6,348 bases of DNA, from positions 1-6,348 of the forward strand of contig CAVRZY010000018.1 of assembly GCA_963725415.1 (NCBI GenBank), given 5' to 3'. The notes beneath the pieces were generated by a model. It did not search any database. It saw only the letters and a list, made by a program, of their open reading frames with translations, and was not told where the DNA came from. Source of the DNA: CAVRZY01 sp963725415 (GTDB taxonomy: Bacteria; Acidobacteriota; Terriglobia; Bryobacterales; Bryobacteraceae). The position numbers and the translations under genes are program-made. Positions 5,223 through 6,348 of this stretch are shown here, one piece after another (positions within the stretch are counted from its first letter, which is position 1; every line of letters begins with the position of its first letter).

Positions 5223-6348
5223 GCGGCTGAAGGAGAGCGCGCCGAAGCTGACGGCGCTGTGCTCGTCGATGTTCCACTGCTGGTAGGAAAGCAACTCGCC
5301 GCGAACTTGCGGAACCACCTTCAGAAAGGTGTAGAAGGCCGAGGAGCCGCACCACTTCAGAGCGTCATGGTTGTCCTGGACCGCTTCCCAGAATCCTTCG
5401 GAATCGGCATCGGTGATGCAGTGGATGCGTCTGCGGTCCACGTCGGCCACCTCCAGCATGCCCCCCTGCTGGGCCGTGGCGGCGAACGGATCGCCGTAGC
5501 GACGGCCCATATGCGCCATATCGACCCCCAGGATCCAGAACAGCCGGCTGCCTTCCCGCGCGGCCAGCTCGCCGAGCGCCTCCAGGAACCGCTTCACGTC
5601 TTCATCTTGCTCCGGCAGACCGCCCTGCTGGATGCTGGTGGCGAAGGGCCCGCACAGGATCGGAACCACTCGCACCCCGGCCCCGTAAAGGTGTTGCAGG
5701 AACAGGATTTGAAACTCGATGGAATGCTCGATGGAGTGGCAGTAATCCTCCATGGTCACTGACGGCCCCGCCGCCTGGGCCAGCCAGTCCACCAGGGACT
5801 GCTCGGTCCGGGCTTCTCCCAATGGCGTCACATAGGGCTTGCGCGTGAGGCCGAAGCGCTCCTGGGGGCCGAAATGGGAGGTCCCTAGAATGACGAAGAT
5901 CCGCTCCTGGTACTGCGAGCCCAGGGTTCGATAGGCGGCTCCGTAGCACTCCTTACCGCCCTCCAGACTGACATGGGGCGCCGCCAGCCCGATCAGCTCC
6001 CCCGGGGGCGAGGGCGGAACACCGTCCAGGTACCCCAGCAACCTCGCGTGCAGGGCCTCCGGTTCGTTGGGATAGGCCGTCCCGGCATGGGCCGCTTCCC
6101 GGCGCGGCGCCTCCGCAAACAGCTTGTGCCGCTGCTCCTGCATCTGTGCGAACACTTCGTTATCGAGAAAGCCGGCCTCGCTCAGTGAGTCGATCAAGTG
6201 CCGGCTGAGCTCGCTCACGCGCAGATCCCCGGTCAAGCGAACCAGGTACTCGCGCAGGTCCAGCTCCGTGCCTTGCCCGTCGAAACATTGCAGACACTCC
6301 AGCAGGGCGGGCGGGATCACTAGAGTGGCATCGGAATAGCGATAGGGA
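5220..6348 (-). CDS. amrB: AmmeMemoRadiSam system protein B (MEMO1 family), 5' end beyond the window
   Basis: The frame stays open through the right edge. A GTG at 6320 could be read as a start, but nine upstream codons (PYRYSDATL) remain in frame and look like natural coding sequence, so the true start is outside. Counting from that GTG as residue 1: about 1-75 is a helical N-terminal extension (LECLQCFDG, then LDLREYLVRLTGD and VSELSRHLIDSLSEAGFLD) resembling the small domain found before MEMO in some bacteria. From 78 to 366 is the MEMO domain, related to class III extradiol dioxygenases: HAGTAYP at 78-84, APHVSLEGG at 114-122, GTSHFGP at 146-152 (H149), EHSIEFQI at 198-205 (H199), GVDMAHMGRRYGD at 266-278 (H270) and WCGSSAFYTFL at 323-333 (C324). 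H149, H199, H270 and C324 correspond to the metal-site residues described for human MEMO1. The biochemical role in bacteria is unknown. Neither the AMMECR1 nor the radical SAM partner is in the window; they may lie to the right. The gene ends inside a palindromic repeat. Confidence 0.92.
   Translation of the reverse strand, partial: PYRYSDATLVIPPALLECLQCFDGQGTELDLREYLVRLTGDLRVSELSRHLIDSLSEAGFLDNEVFAQMQEQRHKLFAEAPRREAAHAGTAYPNEPEALHARLLGYLDGVPPSPPGELIGLAAPHVSLEGGKECYGAAYRTLGSQYQERIFVILGTSHFGPQERFGLTRKPYVTPLGEARTEQSLVDWLAQAAGPSVTMEDYCHSIEHSIEFQILFLQHLYGAGVRVVPILCGPFATSIQQGGLPEQDEDVKRFLEALGELAAREGSRLFWILGVDMAHMGRRYGDPFAATAQQGGMLEVADVDRRRIHCITDADSEGFWEAVQDNHDALKWCGSSAFYTFLKVVPQVRGELLSYQQWNIDEHSAVSFGALSFSR

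Noticed and set aside
6318..6320. GTG at 6320 as the start of the MEMO gene
   Set aside because: The frame continues upstream to the window edge with plausible coding sequence, so the gene is partial at its 5' end.

Overview
The window is GC-rich, densely coded bacterial DNA, most likely from an Acidobacteriota genome (inference). The strongest pointer is a secreted protein with the layout of the VWFA-related Acidobacterial domain family (TIGR03436). A MEMO-family protein with an extra N-terminal domain and a small multi-pass membrane protein also fit that phylum from memory. No RNA gene, phage gene, transposase or CRISPR array is visible.

Layout, left to right. (1) Positions 1-1148, minus strand: the N-terminal 382 residues of a secreted M16 zinc peptidase with an intact HxxEH site; its 3' end lies off the left edge. 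(2) Positions 1149-1346: a divergent intergenic region with a weak promoter candidate and a small inverted repeat. (3) Positions 1347-1703, plus strand: a 118-residue membrane protein of unknown function. (4) Positions 1733-1832: a 100-bp imperfect palindrome of the TTCACCGC...GCGGTGAA type, just before the next operon. (5) Positions 1859-4030, plus strand: a molybdenum cofactor operon, moeA - moaC - mogA/moaB. Both junctions are 4-base ATGA overlaps, so translation is probably coupled. The third gene carries an apparent one-base deletion near 3834-3836 that moves its last 64 codons out of frame. (6) Positions 4047-5108, plus strand: the Acidobacterial VWA-like protein, 16 bases after the mogA/moaB stop, with a degenerate metal-binding (MIDAS) site. 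(7) Positions 5100-5222: a second imperfect palindrome built from 8-bp units, filling the convergent gap and overlapping the stop codons of both flanking genes. (8) Positions 5220-6348, minus strand: an AmmeMemoRadiSam system protein B (MEMO-like) gene whose start lies beyond the right edge.

Working together: MoaC makes cyclic pyranopterin monophosphate, the MogA/MoaB protein adenylates molybdopterin, and MoeA inserts molybdate. The steps catalysed by MoaA, MoaD, MoaE and MoeB are not encoded here. The VWA-like gene is probably co-transcribed, but no functional tie to the cofactor can be shown. The peptidase and the MEMO gene are on the opposite strand and look like independent units. I see no convincing new multi-gene system. 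The observations most worth checking are the mogA/moaB frameshift, the two octamer-built palindromes, and the VWA protein lacking a MIDAS.
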